A stretch of 64,000 nt of DNA from CAZKJL01 sp964553135 (GTDB lineage Bacteria > Patescibacteriota > Gracilibacteria > Peribacterales > Peribacteraceae). Below, in pieces: positions 8,121-16,980 of this stretch. The stretch lies in NCBI GenBank assembly GCA_964553135.1, contig CAZKJL010000001.1, forward strand, positions 682,001 to 746,000, written 5' to 3'. The translations under genes were made by a program, and so were the position numbers. Every line of letters starts with the position of its first letter. Within the stretch, counting starts at the first letter, position 1. The notes beneath the pieces are model-generated. The model saw only the letters and a program-made list of their open reading frames with translations, was not told the origin of the DNA and did no database searches.

Positions 8121-8540
8121 ATGAACTGGAAATCAGTCTCCGCCACCTCCAGCCTGGTCCTCCGGGTGCCGCTCGGAATCTGCATGATTCTCATCGGCAT
8201 CTCGGCGTACCGTGATTTCGCCCCGTTCATCGCGAACGTGACGGACGGCCTCGGGTGGCTCAGCAGCTTCGGAACGGTGTGGGCATACATCTTGCCTGCA
8301 CTCTTCGTGTTCGGCGGCGGCATGCTCGCCGTCGGGCGTTACTCGTACGTCGCGGCCCTCACGGGCGGTGTGGCGCTCGGATCCGTTCCCGTGGGCCTCA
8401 TCCTCAAGAACATCATGAGCGGTGCACCCTTGCCCGAAATGCTCTCGGCCTCGTATCCCACCATCGTCTGGATGGTGGCGTTCTACTTGGCGCTGAATCC
8501 ATTGCCCGAACAAGAAGTCGCGGCTGCGGAAAGCGCATAG
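8121..8540 (+). CDS. DoxX-like membrane protein, paralogue of preceding gene
   Basis: 139 aa with four helices (LVLRVPLGICMILIGISAYRDF; YILPALFVFGGGMLAV; LTGGVALGSVPVGLIL; TIVWMVAFYLALNPL). It starts 19 bp after its neighbour's stop and shares the layout 'R..xGxxLIxxG..hyRdf ... YxxPALxxxGGxLxAv'. It lacks the neighbour's cysteines. Probably co-transcribed and perhaps a heteromeric membrane unit. Confidence 0.7.
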   Translation: MNWKSVSATSSLVLRVPLGICMILIGISAYRDFAPFIANVTDGLGWLSSFGTVWAYILPALFVFGGGMLAVGRYSYVAALTGGVALGSVPVGLILKNIMSGAPLPEMLSASYPTIVWMVAFYLALNPLPEQEVAAAESA

Positions 8541-8566
8541 AAAGGGAAACCAAGGCAACCAAAGAA

Positions 8567-8601
8567 ACCAAGGAATCCAACGAAGCGTTGGGTTCCTTGG
8601 T
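8567..8601. terminator. Hairpin between convergent genes (bidirectional terminator candidate)
   Basis: A 16-bp stem with one mismatch (ACCAAGGAA-T-CCAACG / CGTTGG-G-TTCCTTGGT) and an AAG loop, inside a longer run of ACCAAAGAAACCAA repeats from about 8548. It lies between the convergent stops of the DoxX-like gene and clpP. Confidence 0.6.
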
Positions 8602-8615
8602 CGTGCGTTCCGAGA

Positions 8616-9272
8616 TCAGACGGCTTTCTTGGTGTGATGACTGATGATCTTATCGATGAGACCGTAGGCCAGAGCTTCCTCCGCATTCATGAACTTGTCG
8701 CGCTCGGTGTCCAGTTTTACCTTGGCCATCTTCTGTCCCGAGTGCTCGGCGATGAGCTGGTTCAAAAGATCCTTGGTCTTGATGATGTGTTCGGCGTGGA
8801 TGGCGATATCGGTGGCCTGGCCTTCCGTTCCGCCGAGCGGCTGGTGGATCATGATCTCGGAGTGGGGGAGCGCGAAACGCTTACCTTTGGCGCCGGACAT
8901 GAGGATGATGGCGCCGCCCGAGGCTGCCATGCCGAGACAGACCGTGGAGACGTCAGGGCTGATGAGTTGCATCGTGTCGTACATCGCCATGGTGCTCGTC
9001 ACCTGGCCTCCGGGTGAGTTCACGTAGAAGACGATGTCCTTCTTCGGGTCGGATTTCTCGAGGAAGAGGAACTGCGCGATGATGGAGTTCGCGACGTCGT
9101 CGTTGATGCCCGTTCCGAGGAACACGATGCGCTCCTCCAGAAGACGGGAGTAGATGTCGTACACGCGCTCACCGAACTGCGTCTTTTCGATGACGGTGGG
9201 AATGAGCACGTTCTGAGGCGTGATGTGGCCGCGGGAAATTCCCTTGGCGACGGACTGAATGGAGGGGTGCAT
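8616..9272 (-). CDS. clpP: ATP-dependent Clp protease proteolytic subunit ClpP
   Basis: Serine protease that forms the barrel used with ClpX or ClpC. The catalytic triad is visible: Ser in CLGMAASGGAIILM, His in FALPHSEIMIHQPLGG, Asp in LDTERDKFMNAEEAL. RIVFLGTGINDDVANSIIAQFLFLE and YVNSPGGQVTSTMAMYDTM are family hallmarks. GMAASGGA replaces the common GQAASMGA. The start is placed at MHPSIQ, giving 218 aa; the longer upstream reading would add 48 residues from a low-complexity AAAAG/GAAAG stretch. A TATAAT on the minus strand at 9384-9379 would give a leader of about 100 nt. Confidence 0.95.
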   Translation of the reverse strand: MHPSIQSVAKGISRGHITPQNVLIPTVIEKTQFGERVYDIYSRLLEERIVFLGTGINDDVANSIIAQFLFLEKSDPKKDIVFYVNSPGGQVTSTMAMYDTMQLISPDVSTVCLGMAASGGAIILMSGAKGKRFALPHSEIMIHQPLGGTEGQATDIAIHAEHIIKTKDLLNQLIAEHSGQKMAKVKLDTERDKFMNAEEALAYGLIDKIISHHTKKAV

Positions 9273-9462
9273 GAGAGAGAAGTGGAAAGTTGAAGGTGAA
9301 AAATGAAAAGTTTTTTTGCGGAGTGAGGATATTTTAGGACTGCCGGCCGTCGATTGCTGATGTCTGTATGATGCCATCATTATAGCGTAGAACCCACCCC
9401 GCGGGGCAGTATTCATGAGTTCTCATCCATGTTTAAATACTGCAAAGACCAGTATTCTTGTC

Positions 9463-10413
9463 ATGATGCATCCATCGCTTCAAAACATCGATTCGTGGCT
9501 TCCCATCGTACAGAAGTACCTTGCGCGGAAGCCGGCGTTGCCGCTCATCGCGGTCATTGGCCCCACGGCCAGCGGTAAGACGGCGCTCTCCGTTCGCTTG
9601 GCCAAAGAATTGCAAAAACTTGGTGTAGCGGCCGAAGTCGTGAATGCCGACTCGCGTCAGTTCTATAAGGGGTTCGATATCGGTACGGCCAAGATCACGG
9701 AGAAAGAAATGGACGGCGTACCGCATCATCTGCTTTCGGTCCTCGATGCTTCGGAGGAATGCACCATTGCGTGGTACCAAAAGGAAGCCGCGCGCGTCAT
9801 CGGTGACATTCACGCACGCGGGAATCTTCCGCTGCTCGTCGGCGGGTCCATGCTGTACGTATCGGCCGTCATCGACGGATTCGAGCCGCTGCCGGCCGAC
9901 CTCGAGATTCGCTCGCGCCTGGAGCGTGAATACGATGCGGATGCCGGTGCGACACTGTTTGCCATGCTTTCCGAGATCGACCCCGAAACCGCGCACTCGA
10001 TTCCGAAAGAAAATAAAATCTACGTGGTGCGTGCAATGGAAATGTACGAGTCGACCGGCATTCCCAAATCGAGGCAGCAACGCAAAAAGGGGAGTCCGTA
10101 CGACACGCTCATTCTCGGCATTGAGATGCCGCGTGAACAACTGATCGAACGCATCAATGCCCGCACACTCGCGATGCTGCATGGCGGCTGGATCGATGAA
10201 GTTCGCACACTGCGTTCAGCAGGTGTATCGGTCACGGATCCGGCCATGAAGAGCAGCGGCTACCGTGAGATTTGGGACGTGCTCGATCAAAGCACCGTCG
10301 ATCTTCCCGCGCTCTCCGAAAAGATTTCAGCCGGCGTTCGCAGATACGCCAAAAGGCACGTCACGTGGTGGAAGGACGATGTGCGCGTCGCCTGGATCTT
10401 AGGCGGCGAGTGA
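9463..10413 (+). CDS. miaA: tRNA dimethylallyltransferase
   Basis: Transfers a dimethylallyl group to A37 of tRNAs reading UNN codons. Motifs: P-loop AVIGPTASGKTALSVRLA, substrate loop VVNADSRQFYKGFDIGTAKIT, PHHLLSVLDASEECTIAWYQ, LLVGGSMLYVSAVIDGF, then the tRNA-binding helical region, DPAMKSSGYREIWDVL and RRYAKRHVTWWK. 316 aa is normal. The start is the first ATG of the ATGATG pair; TATTCT (9453-9458) ends only 4 bp before it. Its 3' end overlaps the convergent small gene by 15 bp. Confidence 0.95.
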   Translation: MMHPSLQNIDSWLPIVQKYLARKPALPLIAVIGPTASGKTALSVRLAKELQKLGVAAEVVNADSRQFYKGFDIGTAKITEKEMDGVPHHLLSVLDASEECTIAWYQKEAARVIGDIHARGNLPLLVGGSMLYVSAVIDGFEPLPADLEIRSRLEREYDADAGATLFAMLSEIDPETAHSIPKENKIYVVRAMEMYESTGIPKSRQQRKKGSPYDTLILGIEMPREQLIERINARTLAMLHGGWIDEVRTLRSAGVSVTDPAMKSSGYREIWDVLDQSTVDLPALSEKISAGVRRYAKRHVTWWKDDVRVAWILGGE

Positions 10414-10653
10414 CGTCGTCTTTTCGATCTGCTCCACGAGCGCCAGCTTTTGCTGCAGGAGCAAGATTTTATCTTCGGCGAGTTTCTGATTTCCTTCATC
10501 TTTCAGATCCTTCGCCAAGCGTTCGGCCGTCGCGATCTTGGTTTGGTACATCTCGCGCAAAGTGCCGACGGAAGCCGTCTCCGTTGGGCTCAGCTTCACC
10601 TCCCGCGGATTCTCGCGAGGCGTTTCCGGTGACTTGTTCTTGGAGGGAGACAT
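10399..10653 (-). CDS. Small coiled-coil protein, 84 aa
   Basis: Unrecognised. The first 30 residues are polar and disordered-looking (MSPSKNKSPETPRENPREVK). The rest is a heptad-like helix (LREMYQTKIATAERLAKDLKDEGNQKLAEDKILLLQQKLALVEQIEK). Third of three same-strand genes (11097-12041, 10666-11061, 10399-10653) and probably co-transcribed with them. It overlaps the end of miaA tail to tail. Confidence 0.6.
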   Translation of the reverse strand: MSPSKNKSPETPRENPREVKLSPTETASVGTLREMYQTKIATAERLAKDLKDEGNQKLAEDKILLLQQKLALVEQIEKTTSLAA

Positions 10654-10665
10654 GAGGAGAGGTGG

Positions 10666-11061
10666 TTAGAATTTGAAGACGTCGGCGTGCGATTCGATGC
10701 GCTCTTTCATTTCCCACAACTGCTCGATCATGTTCGCAAGCTGCGGGCAGGCGTCGGGTGTTTGCTTGGATTTGTAGAAATCGTAGATGTGGCCGAGCAA
10801 CGTGGCGATATTCATCATCGACAGATCCACTTTGGCTTTCCACTCTTGCTCCAGTCCGTCGTAGATATCTTTATTCAAAAACGATTCGGGCTTGGTGACG
10901 TCGATGGCGCCGCTCTCCAAAAGCTCGCTGATGTTCTTTGCGAACTCTTTGTGTGCCTTTCCCATATCTCCACCCATCGGAGCACCCGCTTTCTTCTGTG
11001 CGGCTTCCGACATATCCGTGGTCGCGGCCATCTGCGTAGCGAAGTCAGCCATAGACTCCAT
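10666..11061 (-). CDS. Hypothetical protein, 131 aa
   Basis: Helical soluble protein with no recognised domain. It has an Ala/Met-rich N-terminus (MESMADFATQMAATTDMSEAAQKKAGAP), then ELLESGAIDVTKPESFLNKDIYDGLEQEWKAKVDLSMMNIATLLGHIYDFYKS. It sits 12 bp upstream of the coiled-coil gene and 35 bp downstream of the 314-aa gene, so the three look like one operon. Confidence 0.65.
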   Translation of the reverse strand: MESMADFATQMAATTDMSEAAQKKAGAPMGGDMGKAHKEFAKNISELLESGAIDVTKPESFLNKDIYDGLEQEWKAKVDLSMMNIATLLGHIYDFYKSKQTPDACPQLANMIEQLWEMKERIESHADVFKF

Positions 11062-11096
11062 TATAGCAGATTTTCACCCCGAGGTCACCAAAGCAC

Positions 11097-12041
11097 TCAG
11101 GGCAGGAATGATGCGGCGACCTGCTTCATCACGTCACTGTTGTTGGCGTGGAAGGCCCGCATCATCAGGAGTTGTTCGTGCGGCATTCTCTTCGGATCCA
11201 CGTTACTTTTGGAATCGGCGTCGAGCCTTTCGGTCGCTTTCAAGACCGGCATGAACGCTTTGCGACGCAAAAGGAGATCGGTGAGATATCCTTCCATGGG
11301 ACACTGCAGCACCATCTCGAGCCGCTCTCCCGTCGCCGGATTCGTCCCGCCTGAACGCAGTTCGAATTGCTTCGTTGTCTTCATGAATGCCATGGCTTCG
11401 GCGATCATTGCATCGTCGATGTCCGAGATCTGTCCGTCGGGTCCTTTCTGCGCAACCAAACTCCGCCAGACGGCGAAAGCGAACGACGTCGTGATGTTGA
11501 GCGAGTTGAATTGACTGCCGAAATTCGCGGCGTCGGTTTGCATGTCGGGCCTCATGCGTTGCGTGAGCGTTTGCACGAATGCCTGAAGTCCGACGGTGAA
11601 ATATGCGGCTGCGAGGACGAGCTGCGGATGCCGCGAGCAATAGTGCGTGTAGCCTTCGCTTTCAGACGGAGCATAGCGGAAATCTTTGCCATGACCGCGT
11701 TCGTCATCACTCAATCCTTCTTGGGACGCCAGGGTGAGAGCCGCGAACTTTTCAAAAACTTTCGACACGTCACGCACACCCATGGGCGATATCGTCGGAT
11801 ATGTCTTGCAGGCTTCGACCAGAAACTGCGCCGTCAATTCGGGTGGTGCGATCCTGAATGCCATCGCCGAGAACTTCGCGCCTTCCGCGGCATGAACTTC
11901 GGGCAAACGGATATCGGTCATCATCGTGCGAAGCAGGCTTTCTCTGGCCATGCGACTGACATCGCCGAGGCCACTTTGGTTCAACGACTCCGCATGGGAT
12001 GTCATGCGGTCAAAGACGGTGGGAGTGGATTCCAAAGCCAT
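11097..12041 (-). CDS. Hypothetical protein, 314 aa
   Basis: No recognised family; mostly helical. A late stretch reads FELRSGGTNPATGERLEMVLQCPMEGYL. The 339-aa protein at 39141 has a similarly placed FELHGSEQDPE ... GCPGSHII, which may indicate a distant lineage-specific relationship, though I cannot confirm it. A TATAAT on the minus strand about 10 bp before the ATG suggests this gene heads the three-gene operon with a near-leaderless mRNA. The recG operator lies on the other side of the same intergenic region. Confidence 0.7.
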   Translation of the reverse strand: MALESTPTVFDRMTSHAESLNQSGLGDVSRMARESLLRTMMTDIRLPEVHAAEGAKFSAMAFRIAPPELTAQFLVEACKTYPTISPMGVRDVSKVFEKFAALTLASQEGLSDDERGHGKDFRYAPSESEGYTHYCSRHPQLVLAAAYFTVGLQAFVQTLTQRMRPDMQTDAANFGSQFNSLNITTSFAFAVWRSLVAQKGPDGQISDIDDAMIAEAMAFMKTTKQFELRSGGTNPATGERLEMVLQCPMEGYLTDLLLRRKAFMPVLKATERLDADSKSNVDPKRMPHEQLLMMRAFHANNSDVMKQVAASFLP

Positions 12042-12111
12042 AAAGTGTAATATTATATACTAATTCTAAAATTACGGTAGGTGTGCTTTTCTGCCATTCG
12101 GAAGGCCCGAA

Positions 12112-12127
12112 GTGTACAATCGTACAC
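12112..12127. promoter_or_regulatory. SOS-like palindromic operator at recG
   Basis: GTGTACAATCGTACAC is a palindrome apart from the four central bases and abuts the GTG start of recG. It contains TACAAT (12115-12120), a good -10 hexamer, with CTGCCA (12091-12096) as a weak -35 at 18-bp spacing. A repressor bound here would block polymerase. The same palindrome lies at recA (48133) and 32113. Confidence 0.75.
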
Positions 12128-14200
12128 GTGAAACTTTCCGATGTGCTGACGCCGGCACTGCTCAAGACGACGCAGCCTTTCATCGACGGCCTTTTGGCGA
12201 TGGCGATCACGACGGTGCAGGATCTCATTCTGTACTACCCGCGCGCACACGAAGACTTGAGTGCCACCACGCTTCTCGCCGATGCTCCGCCCGATGAGAA
12301 GGTGACGCTCCGAGGCACGATTCAAAAGCTGAAATTGGTTCGTACTCGTTCCAGGAAAACATTGGTCCAGGCGCAATTCGTCGATGAATCCGGCGGCACT
12401 GCCGAAGTCGTGTGGTTTAACCAGCCGCACGTTCTGCGCATGCTCCAGGAAGGCCAAATGGTCGTGCTCACGGGCAAGGTGCAGGAAGCGGGATACAAGC
12501 TCAAGATCATGAGTCCCGTCTTCGAGGACGGGCGTAGAGAGACCACGCTGCACGCCGGGCGCATCGTGCCCGTGTATCCGCAGACGGAGCAGATCGGTTC
12601 CCGTTGGCTCCGGGAAAAAATGGCGCTCGTGAAGAACTGCATCGGCGAACTCGCCGAAACGCTTCCCGCCGATGTCGTGAAAGAAGAAAAACTGATGCCG
12701 AGAGGCAGCGCCGTCATGGAGCTGCATTTCCCAACGACGCCGGAGCGGCTGGAGGAAGCCAAGCAGCGCTTTGCCTTCGAGGAAATGTTCGCCGTGCAAA
12801 ACGAGGCGCTCGAGCGCAAAAAGGAATGGCAGGGCGAAAAGCAGAAACGCCTCGAAATCCCCATGGACGCCGAACTCATCAAAGCGTTTTTCCAATGCCA
12901 AAGTTTTACGCCGACCGGCGGACAAAAAGTCGCGATCTACGAAATCCTCAAGGACATGGAAAAAGGCCGACCGATGTCACGGCTCCTGGAAGGCGATGTC
13001 GGTTCCGGCAAAACGCTCGTGGCGGTGGCCGTCATCGCGAGCGTCATTGCGCGCCGCGGACAGTGCGCTCTCATGGTCCCGACGGAAGTTCTGGCGCGGC
13101 AGCATGCCATGACGGTCTCGCGGCTCCTCGTCTCGTTCCATTCGTACTTGGCGAGCGGGGAGTACGCCAAGAAGGGCATCAGGGCCGATCACCTCAAGTC
13201 CATGCCGTCGCCGTCCGTGGCGCTCCTCACGGGCTCCATGCCGCAAGCCGAGGCCGACGATGTGCGCAGACGTTTGGCTCAGGGGCTCATCGACGTGGTC
13301 ATCGGCACACATGCTCTCATCGAAGATTCCGTTCGTTTCAAAGACCTGCGGCTCGCCATCGTCGACGAGCAGCATCGTTTTGGCGTGAACCAACGCGCGA
13401 GGCTTACCGAGAAAGGCAGCCCGCATTTTCTTTCGATGACGGCCACGCCCATTCCGCGCACGCTCGCACTCACCGCGTACGGCGACCACGACCTCTCGGT
13501 GCTTCTGGAAAAGCCGGGACAGCGGAAGCCCATCAAGACGTCGGTCGTTTCGCCGGACGAACGCAAGACCGTGGAGCTGTTCATCGAGAATCAGATCAAA
13601 GAAGGCAGACAAACGTTCGTCATCTGCCCGCTCATCGACGAATCCAAGGCCGATGACATGGCCGAAATCAAGAACGTGGAGGCGGAGCTTCAACGGCTCC
13701 AAAAGGCCTTCCCCAAGCGGACAATCGCCAAACTCCACGGCCGCATGACGGGTGACGAGAAGTCCGAGATCATGAACGATTTCAAGGCGAAGAAGTTCGA
13801 CATTCTCGTCTCCACCTCGGTCATCGAAGTGGGTATCGACGTGCCGAACAGCACCATCATCGTCATCGAAGGTGCCGAGAGATTCGGACTCTCGCAGCTC
13901 CACCAGTTCCGTGGACGCGTGGGACGCAGCGATTATCAGAGTTACTGTTTCTTGTTCACCACCACGCCGCAGCAAGCCAGGTCGGAGCGGCTCAAGGCCA
14001 TGGAGCAACACGACTCGGGGTTCATGCTCGCCGAGATCGATCTGAAATTGCGCGGCCCGGGCGAGCTTTTCGGCACACGCCAGAGCGGGCTGCCCGATTT
14101 CCGTTTCGGGAGCTTGCTCAATGTGGAACTCGTGCTGCGTGCTCGCCGAGCAGCTGAGAAATATCTCGGCATCGGTGACAAGTCGGCGGTTGCGGTTTAA
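12128..14200 (+). CDS. recG: ATP-dependent DNA helicase RecG
   Basis: Branch-migration helicase that regresses stalled replication forks. The N-terminal wedge/OB domain includes DLILYYPRAHEDLS, ATPase motif I is GDVGSGKTLVAVAVIA, motif II is IVDEQHRFGVNQR, motif III is SMTATPIPRTLAL. Then come KLHGRMTGDEKSEIM, VIEVGIDVPNSTIIVIEGAERFGLSQLHQFRGRVGR and the RecG-specific end LKLRGPGELFGTRQSGLPDFRFG. About 690 aa is typical. A GTG start is chosen because the wedge domain begins here and the operator with its -10 lies just upstream, implying a leaderless mRNA. An ATG at 12083 would place the operator inside the gene. Confidence 0.96.
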   Translation: MKLSDVLTPALLKTTQPFIDGLLAMAITTVQDLILYYPRAHEDLSATTLLADAPPDEKVTLRGTIQKLKLVRTRSRKTLVQAQFVDESGGTAEVVWFNQPHVLRMLQEGQMVVLTGKVQEAGYKLKIMSPVFEDGRRETTLHAGRIVPVYPQTEQIGSRWLREKMALVKNCIGELAETLPADVVKEEKLMPRGSAVMELHFPTTPERLEEAKQRFAFEEMFAVQNEALERKKEWQGEKQKRLEIPMDAELIKAFFQCQSFTPTGGQKVAIYEILKDMEKGRPMSRLLEGDVGSGKTLVAVAVIASVIARRGQCALMVPTEVLARQHAMTVSRLLVSFHSYLASGEYAKKGIRADHLKSMPSPSVALLTGSMPQAEADDVRRRLAQGLIDVVIGTHALIEDSVRFKDLRLAIVDEQHRFGVNQRARLTEKGSPHFLSMTATPIPRTLALTAYGDHDLSVLLEKPGQRKPIKTSVVSPDERKTVELFIENQIKEGRQTFVICPLIDESKADDMAEIKNVEAELQRLQKAFPKRTIAKLHGRMTGDEKSEIMNDFKAKKFDILVSTSVIEVGIDVPNSTIIVIEGAERFGLSQLHQFRGRVGRSDYQSYCFLFTTTPQQARSERLKAMEQHDSGFMLAEIDLKLRGPGELFGTRQSGLPDFRFGSLLNVELVLRARRAAEKYLGIGDKSAVAV

Positions 14201-14222
14201 ATTTGCTACCATTCACCTCGTC

Positions 14223-14585
14223 ATGCCCATCGAACTCACCTCCGTTCAGCTGGATTTGGCCCAAAAACTTTCCGAGCACGCCAAGGACGCGTGCGGCCTC
14301 GTGGGGCTCAAATGCCAAAAGTGCGATCCGCAGCACTTTTACCTCACCGTGCACCGCTACTACGGACGCGTGCAGGGCATGTCCGCCGAGGTCGACCGTT
14401 GCATCGACTGGTGCATGAGCAAAGGAAAGCTCGTGTTCACGGCGCAACGTTTCGGCAACTGGTGCGCCAACAAAGTGAAGTGGGACAAAGAAGAGCAGAT
14501 CAAAAAGGCCGAGCTCGATAAACTGAAATCGGGAACCGTGTACCAGCAGGAAGAGTATGCACGGCGTATGGCGCCGCGGAACTAA
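14223..14585 (+). CDS. Hypothetical protein, 120 aa, Cys-rich
   Basis: Not recognised. MPIELTSVQLDLAQKLSEHAKDACGLVGLKCQKCDPQHFYLTVHRYY carries a CxxC pair, with further cysteines at DRCIDWC and NWCAN. The C-terminal half is lysine-rich. A small metal-binding or RNA-binding protein is possible. It follows recG by 22 bp and overlaps the convergent membrane gene by 4 bp. Confidence 0.65.
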   Translation: MPIELTSVQLDLAQKLSEHAKDACGLVGLKCQKCDPQHFYLTVHRYYGRVQGMSAEVDRCIDWCMSKGKLVFTAQRFGNWCANKVKWDKEEQIKKAELDKLKSGTVYQQEEYARRMAPRN

Positions 14586-15931
14586 GAACGCTTCGTGAGC
14601 CCGCGCATGCAAAGCGAGCAGGCCAGGATGAGCATGGCTGCCGGAATCATCATTTGCCTGTAGTACGATTCGGCATTCAGCAGGAAGCGCACGTTCGGCG
14701 TGCACAAATAAATGAACAGCACTTGTGCGAAGACAAGGCCGCCCCACAGCAGCATCGAGAGTTCTTTGCGTTCGATGTGCGCATGTTTTTTGCGTGCGGC
14801 GATCAGGATAAGGATGATGCATGCCGGAATGACGTACCACGCGATGCCGAACGACCCGCGGCTCATGAGGCCCAGGAAGGCCTCACTGAAGCCCTCGGTG
14901 TGGATGGCGAAGAGCGTGTCCGAGCTGTGCGGTGTGAGCGAGAGTCCCTTGGCCCAGGCGAAGACGGGCCACGGCGCGGCAAGCGCGATGCTCACGAGTC
15001 CGGCGGTCGATGCCTGCTTCCACTGAGCTTTGTCTTTTCGAACGATGAGTGCGACGAGCAGCATCCAGGGCGCGAGACCGAAGAACAATCCCTCGGACTT
15101 GGTCCACACGCAGGCGGCGGCGAAGATGCCCGAGAGCATGAGCATGCCGATGCGTTTGTCGTTCGACTCGTTCCACACCGCAAGACAGACCAGTGACAGG
15201 AGCATGTACTGCAGAACGTTCAGGTCTCCGTAGCCCTGCGCCAAGTGCAAACTGAGAAGCGGGATGCCGAGCAGTGCAGCGGTCGTCACCGCGCCGTGTG
15301 CGGTGCCGCGGAGTTTTTTGACGATGACGGCGAGGGCGAGGAATGAACAGACGGAGAGCAGGAACAGGATTGTGTTGGCGGCGGTGTCGTTCCATTCTTT
15401 TTGGCCTTGGTTCGCCGTGACTTGGAGCGCGTGGTACAGGAACGGATACTGAGGCTTGGCCATGCCGCGGCTTTCATCGGGGTCGAATGCCATCTTTTGA
15501 TCGACGTAGGAAATCTCGGAGCGCATCGTCCAGTTCGTCGCGCTGTCGTACTGCATCGTGGGCAGCATCACGGCGTGGGCGAATGCGTAGATCACCGTCA
15601 TGGCGATGAGAACGAGTGAGCATCCCGTCACGAACTTTTCCGTCCCCGAGAGTGCGGGGGAGACGTGCAGCTCTCCGTCGGACTTCTTTCTGTTCCGTGC
15701 GTAGAAAGCCGCGACGGCCGTCGCGACGACGTGTGCACCGAGCATCGTGAATGCCGTCAGCGGAACGCCCGAAACCGTGTACGCAAAGACGACAAGAACG
15801 TTCACGAATGCGGCCAGCGGCAGCGAGAGTGAAAGTGCGAGCGTGAGCTCGGATCCGAATGCCAAGCCGATGAGCGTGCCCTGCGCAGTGAGCACGAGCG
15901 TGACGCCGATGAAGAACAGGAAGCTCATCAT
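14582..15931 (-). CDS. Polytopic membrane protein, glycosyltransferase family 39-like
   Basis: 449 aa with about ten hydrophobic helices. The layout suggests the GT-C fold (protein mannosyltransferase / lipid-linked sugar transferase): an early lumenal loop with acidic residues after helix 1, SATNWTMRSEISYVDQKMAFDPDESRGMAKPQYPFLYHALQ, and repeated C-terminal helices. The family call is tentative because no diagnostic motif is decisive. The ATG overlaps the stop of the upstream gene (ATGA), so the two are translationally coupled. It probably acts on envelope glycans. Confidence 0.6.
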   Translation of the reverse strand: MMSFLFFIGVTLVLTAQGTLIGLAFGSELTLALSLSLPLAAFVNVLVVFAYTVSGVPLTAFTMLGAHVVATAVAAFYARNRKKSDGELHVSPALSGTEKFVTGCSLVLIAMTVIYAFAHAVMLPTMQYDSATNWTMRSEISYVDQKMAFDPDESRGMAKPQYPFLYHALQVTANQGQKEWNDTAANTILFLLSVCSFLALAVIVKKLRGTAHGAVTTAALLGIPLLSLHLAQGYGDLNVLQYMLLSLVCLAVWNESNDKRIGMLMLSGIFAAACVWTKSEGLFFGLAPWMLLVALIVRKDKAQWKQASTAGLVSIALAAPWPVFAWAKGLSLTPHSSDTLFAIHTEGFSEAFLGLMSRGSFGIAWYVIPACIILILIAARKKHAHIERKELSMLLWGGLVFAQVLFIYLCTPNVRFLLNAESYYRQMMIPAAMLILACSLCMRGLTKRS

Positions 15932-16980
15932 GGAAGCAATCGGAAGAGGATGGATCCGTCGGCAAACGTGTTCAGGCGCTCGGCACGGCGGTTTGCGGCT
16001 CCGCAACGGAGCGTGAGCACCGTGGCCTTGTTCACCGTCGCGGTATCCAGGTTCCACGATTGCTTGTCCATGACGACCGCGAAGTCGGCCTTGGCGGCAT
16101 CGGCATCATCGGACGAAATGCGAATGGGATACGCGAAGTAGCGCAGGATTTTTTCTTTGTAATTCGTTCCGTCGCGGCAGGAGTACACGGTCTGGCCTTC
16201 TTTGCCGATCAGCTTGATGGCGGCGGCCACCAGGTGCGCGGACCCCGCTTCGTCGTACGTGCCTCCGGCGTATTCGGTGAGATGTTCGTTCGTGAAGCGC
16301 AGCAGGTCGATGCCGAAGCGCAATTGATACAGCGCCGTACCGGTCAAAAGAATCGTGACACCCGTCATGAGCATGCGCTCACGTTTGACGAAGAGCAGGC
16401 ACACGAACGCGATGAGGACCGTCGCGATGCCGAGCATCACGGCCACATGCGCGCCGAAGATGCGGTAGCCTCGGAGCGCGTGATAGCTGCTCGGCGTGTA
16501 GGGCTCTGCAGTGAGGAAATGTCCGACCCCCGCTCCCGCGATCCGAAAGGGAGACGAGGGCGTGAACGAGATGGAGTTGAATCCGGCATCGGCCTTTTCA
16601 TCTTTGCTCAGCAGATGAACCAGCCACTTTTGCCGGATCGGTTTCCACCCCGGCGACACGGTGAGGTCGATGGATGCCGTGCCGTCCTCCGTCTGCGGCA
16701 ACGTGAAGCGAAGGAAGTCGGTGGGCACGAACAGGTCGTTTTTCTCCAGCGGCACCATGTAGATCTCGAGCGGCTGATTGCTGTGGTACGAAATGACGAG
16801 CGTCGCACCTTTTCCTTCCAGCGCCGTGGATGCCCTGCCTTTATTTTCGGCGAGTGCGCGTTCCACGGGCTCCGAGGAATCCACGATGGCCGGACGAATC
16901 GCCAGATTCTGCGCACCGGCGAGCGGTACCGCAAATATGAAGGAAGCCGCAGCCGCAAGCAGAAATCGACGAGTCGTCAT
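15928..16980 (-). CDS. Secreted/membrane protein of unknown function, 350 aa
   Basis: Clear signal peptide (MTTRRFLLAAAASFIFAVPLAGAQ). An outside beta-rich domain to about residue 160 is followed by two transmembrane helices (FGAHVAVMLGIATVLIAFVCLLFV and MLMTGVTILLTGTALYQL) and a second mixed domain containing YSCRDGTNYKEKILRYFAYPIRI and VVMDKQSWNLDTATVNKATVLTLRCG. The last part resembles domains attached to membrane glycosyltransferases. Paired by ATGA overlap with the GT39-like gene, it likely helps in the same envelope-sugar step. Confidence 0.6.
   Translation of the reverse strand: MTTRRFLLAAAASFIFAVPLAGAQNLAIRPAIVDSSEPVERALAENKGRASTALEGKGATLVISYHSNQPLEIYMVPLEKNDLFVPTDFLRFTLPQTEDGTASIDLTVSPGWKPIRQKWLVHLLSKDEKADAGFNSISFTPSSPFRIAGAGVGHFLTAEPYTPSSYHALRGYRIFGAHVAVMLGIATVLIAFVCLLFVKRERMLMTGVTILLTGTALYQLRFGIDLLRFTNEHLTEYAGGTYDEAGSAHLVAAAIKLIGKEGQTVYSCRDGTNYKEKILRYFAYPIRISSDDADAAKADFAVVMDKQSWNLDTATVNKATVLTLRCGAANRRAERLNTFADGSILFRLLP

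Noticed and set aside
9508..9519. GTACAGAAGTAC, a GTAC-N4-GTAC match inside the miaA gene
   Set aside because: It lacks the flanking GTG/CAC bases of the three operators, lies within coding sequence, and about one such 8-base match is expected by chance in 64 kb.
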